Below are positions 31,068 to 32,806 of a stretch of DNA of 32,806 bases, piece by piece. The notes under the pieces were generated by a model. That model was not told where the DNA came from. It ran no database searches and saw only the letters and a list, made by a program, of their open reading frames with translations. Within the stretch, counting starts at the first letter, position 1, and every line of letters begins with the position of its first letter. The position numbers were made by a program, and so were the translations under genes. The DNA comes from Nitrospira sp. bin75 (GTDB lineage Bacteria > Nitrospirota > Nitrospiria > Nitrospirales > UBA8639), in assembly GCA_002238765.1 (NCBI GenBank), contig MPMZ01000035.1, forward strand, positions 1 through 32,806, given 5' to 3'.

Positions 31068-31306
31068 GGTGGTTGCGCTGGATGACCGTCGTCGATCGCG
31101 TCTCCCCACATGTTCTATCTAATCCCTTGAAGGCGGATCAAGGAGGACGCATTTGAAATGCCAAAGGGGCCTGAAACGGCGCACCACTCCCCCGGGACAC
31201 AAATCCTGGACTCCGCGTGTGCCCGCTTCAAAAATGGGTGATGCTAAAAAGCCCGGTGCCCGTGGTCGGCTTTGGATCTAATTACAACAGGATCGGCCGA
31301 TGCCTC

Positions 31307-31690
31307 TTACGCAGCCCCGCGGGCTTCATCCACACTCCAGATTCCCGACCCTTGTGCCGAAATGAACAGGAAGGCGAAGCAATACATGATGGCCAAGTCT
31401 CCCTGGTTCACGATCGGGAAAAAGGCCTGCGTCCCATGCACCATCCAATACCCCGCAGCCATCAAGCCGCTGCACAAGAACGCCGCCCATCTGGTGAACA
31501 AGCCGACCGCGACCAGCAGGCCGCCGATCAATTCAATAGGACCGGCGATATAGATGACAAACGCCGGAACTTCATGTGGCGAGGGCACGGGAAAGGTAAA
31601 GAGCTTTTGTGTGCCATGAAACAGAAACGTCAGTCCCGCGAAGATTCTCAACAAGGCATACGTTTGGTTGGTGTACGCTTGCATGAACAT
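31307..31690 (-). CDS. DoxX family membrane protein
   Basis: 127 residues with four hydrophobic segments and the DoxX pattern: LLRIFAGLTFLFHGTQKLFTF, AGPIELIGGLLVAVGLFTRW, AAFLCSGLMAAGYWMVHG and GDLAIMYCFAFLFISAQGSG. AAAGGAGGTG is a strong ribosome binding site. Members are linked to oxidoreductase and redox-stress functions; the role here is open. Single gene. The 31691-31977 stretch upstream shows no gene I can support. Confidence 0.88.
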   Translation of the reverse strand: MFMQAYTNQTYALLRIFAGLTFLFHGTQKLFTFPVPSPHEVPAFVIYIAGPIELIGGLLVAVGLFTRWAAFLCSGLMAAGYWMVHGTQAFFPIVNQGDLAIMYCFAFLFISAQGSGIWSVDEARGAA

Positions 31691-31977
31691 CCTGACACCT
31701 CCTTTGAAGGCTCAATGACCGATTGGCGCGGAAAGACGTTCCGGTCTTGAGATAGGGTGGGTTTGTTGATCCGATGCATGGGTTCGCCAAGGCTTCTTGC
31801 CGCACCGGCATTGGGGACAACGAGTGAGAAATCGAACTCCCGCAGAATGCGTCGACCGTGAACTACACGGCGACGCACATCCTGCATCATACCGCATCTT
31901 GCCGTACAATGCATCCCTTTCTTGGCACATGATCGGGAATTGAATCGGGGAACGGCGTGCGACTCGTCCGGCATCGG

Positions 31978-32433
31978 TTACAAGGGAACCTCGGGCGGCT
32001 GGGACATCAAGCGAAACGACAGAATCCGGCGCTTGCCTTCGGAGTCGAGTTGAATGATCAATTCGACGGCGGTCCCCGTTCTCAGGTCCCGCAAATCCAC
32101 GATGGATTCCGAGGCGCGTGGATGCACCGCCAGCAAGGCCTCACCGGGAACCGGGCGCCATCCCATTTCGAATGACGGATCCGCGGCGCGCTCATGCCAA
32201 TCCAACCAGAGGATCGGCCCGTCGAAGTCAATATAGCGAATGGTGCCCCGGATACCCGTGGGCTTGGTAAAGTTCAGCACGTCCGTCAGAAAGGTATCCA
32301 GGGGATGAGGCTCGGTTTGATGCTGCGCCAACGTCGGAGCCGGGACAAGAACAACCAGGAGCACCAATGCCAGCATTCCTTTATGAAGTAGGGGTAGACC
32401 TATGTGTCCCCCAGGTCTTTTGTCTTGTCTCAT
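31978..32433 (-). CDS. Small exported protein of unknown function
   Basis: About 151 residues. The N-terminal hydrophobic run LALVLLVVLVPAPTLAQ looks like a signal peptide cleaved after TLA. The mature part is beta-rich (IRGTIRYIDFDGPILWLDWHE, GEALLAVHPRASESIVDLRDL, GTAVELIIQLDSEGKRRILSF) and resembles small OB- or barrel-like periplasmic domains, but I do not recognise a family. Candidate starts are at 32475, 32460, 32433 and 32376; none has a convincing ribosome binding site. Confidence 0.6.
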   Translation of the reverse strand: MRQDKRPGGHIGLPLLHKGMLALVLLVVLVPAPTLAQHQTEPHPLDTFLTDVLNFTKPTGIRGTIRYIDFDGPILWLDWHERAADPSFEMGWRPVPGEALLAVHPRASESIVDLRDLRTGTAVELIIQLDSEGKRRILSFRLMSQPPEVPL

Positions 32434-32479
32434 GTCTATCGGCCTGAATGCCCGTCGCATGTACTTAGCATACACGTTC

Positions 32480-32806
32480 TTAGGTTACGGGTCCGGTATT
32501 AAACCCTTCCCGGCTCACTCCCACCCGCTCATGGCTCCCAAACACGCGACGGAACACGTCCACGATTTCATGAAATTTCTTTAACGTCGTCCATTCGTCA
32601 TAGCCTGCCTCCCGTAACAGCCGCGGAAATACCGTCTGTTTCGTCCGTTGCCCCTCTTTGCTCCCATCCCCGAGCAGGTAATGATCCAGGATGACCCGCG
32701 TGCAGGCCTGCTCCAATTCACCGGCAAATCGCCGAGGATCATCCAAGGGCAACAACGGACTCACCGTCGCCACCGAGTCCAACCCTGCGGCTCGCAGGGC
32801 GTGCAG
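32480..32806 (-). CDS. C-terminal part of a possible radical-SAM (SPL-like) protein, truncated by window edge
   Basis: The frame is open to the window edge and the visible 108 residues are the C-terminal end. The sequence HALRAAGLDSVATVSPLLPL, then RFAGELEQACTRVILDHYLLGDGS, resembles the last part of SPL-family radical-SAM proteins (alternating strands and helices of the barrel end, with PLLP and DH-GDGS elements). The cysteine motif is outside the window, so the call is tentative. A TTG at 32782 inside the fragment is unlikely to be the true start. Confidence 0.5.
   Translation of the reverse strand: MHALRAAGLDSVATVSPLLPLDDPRRFAGELEQACTRVILDHYLLGDGSKEGQRTKQTVFPRLLREAGYDEWTTLKKFHEIVDVFRRVFGSHERVGVSREGFNTGPVT

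Noticed and set aside
31648-31974. 108-residue frame upstream of doxX with CPQC-like residues in an overlapping frame
   Set aside because: Overlaps the doxX start, no ribosome binding site, and the zinc-ribbon-like residues are in a different frame from the rest. At most a decayed remnant.
1-32806. CRISPR array, tRNA or rRNA genes, integrase or transposase
   Set aside because: No regularly spaced direct repeats with unique spacers, no tRNA cloverleaf or rRNA sequence recognised, and no transposase-like protein among the frames examined.

Overview
The window looks like chromosome of a GC-rich Gram-negative bacterium, most likely Nitrospirota (Nitrospira-like). That placement is inferred from overall gene flavour and the outer-membrane porin, not from a marker gene. 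No rRNA, tRNA or CRISPR array was seen. The region is dominated by phosphate: sensing, uptake, polyphosphate metabolism and probably phosphate-dependent envelope remodelling.

Layout. 256-9444 (+) is a complete Pho/Pst block: phoB, phoR, pstS, pstC, pstA, pstB, phoU. PstC and PstA both carry large insertions after the first membrane segment (beta-propeller-like in PstC, coiled coil in PstA). 9445-10723 is an accessory patch with intergenic repeats, a broken ribbon-helix-helix antitoxin gene and an AT-rich higBA pair. 10724-14529 (-) holds polyphosphate kinase and a CYTH-CHAD protein. 14613-19909 (-) is a tight four-gene operon: an unrecognised 814-residue protein, a phosphatidylserine-decarboxylase-family protein, an Lgt-family membrane protein that lacks the usual SFHGG histidine, and a TPR protein. 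20103-22632 (+) has an inositol-monophosphatase-family enzyme and an exopolyphosphatase/GppA with an HD domain. 22776-24564 (-) has SixA, arsenate reductase, a small membrane protein and a CBS protein. 24868-25527 (+) is a lipoprotein. 25575-29678 has a second higBA pair, an OprO/P-like porin and two vapBC pairs. 29667-32806 (-) has a DUF3422 protein, DoxX, a small exported protein and the truncated end of a possible radical-SAM protein.

The main result is a candidate Pho box found by reading the promoters: hexamers of the type (G/T)TAAC(A/C/G) or TTTACG repeated every 11 bp. It lies 70-95 bp before pstS, before the porin and before the four-gene operon; a weaker copy precedes ppx. This ties the uncharacterised lipid-enzyme-like operon to the PhoBR regulon and suggests a phosphate-starvation envelope-lipid pathway that I cannot match to a known system.

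The window also carries several families of short intergenic repeats. Some have extended or broken reading frames (phoR, pstB, the antitoxin remnant). Four type II toxin-antitoxin pairs lie within about 20 kb.
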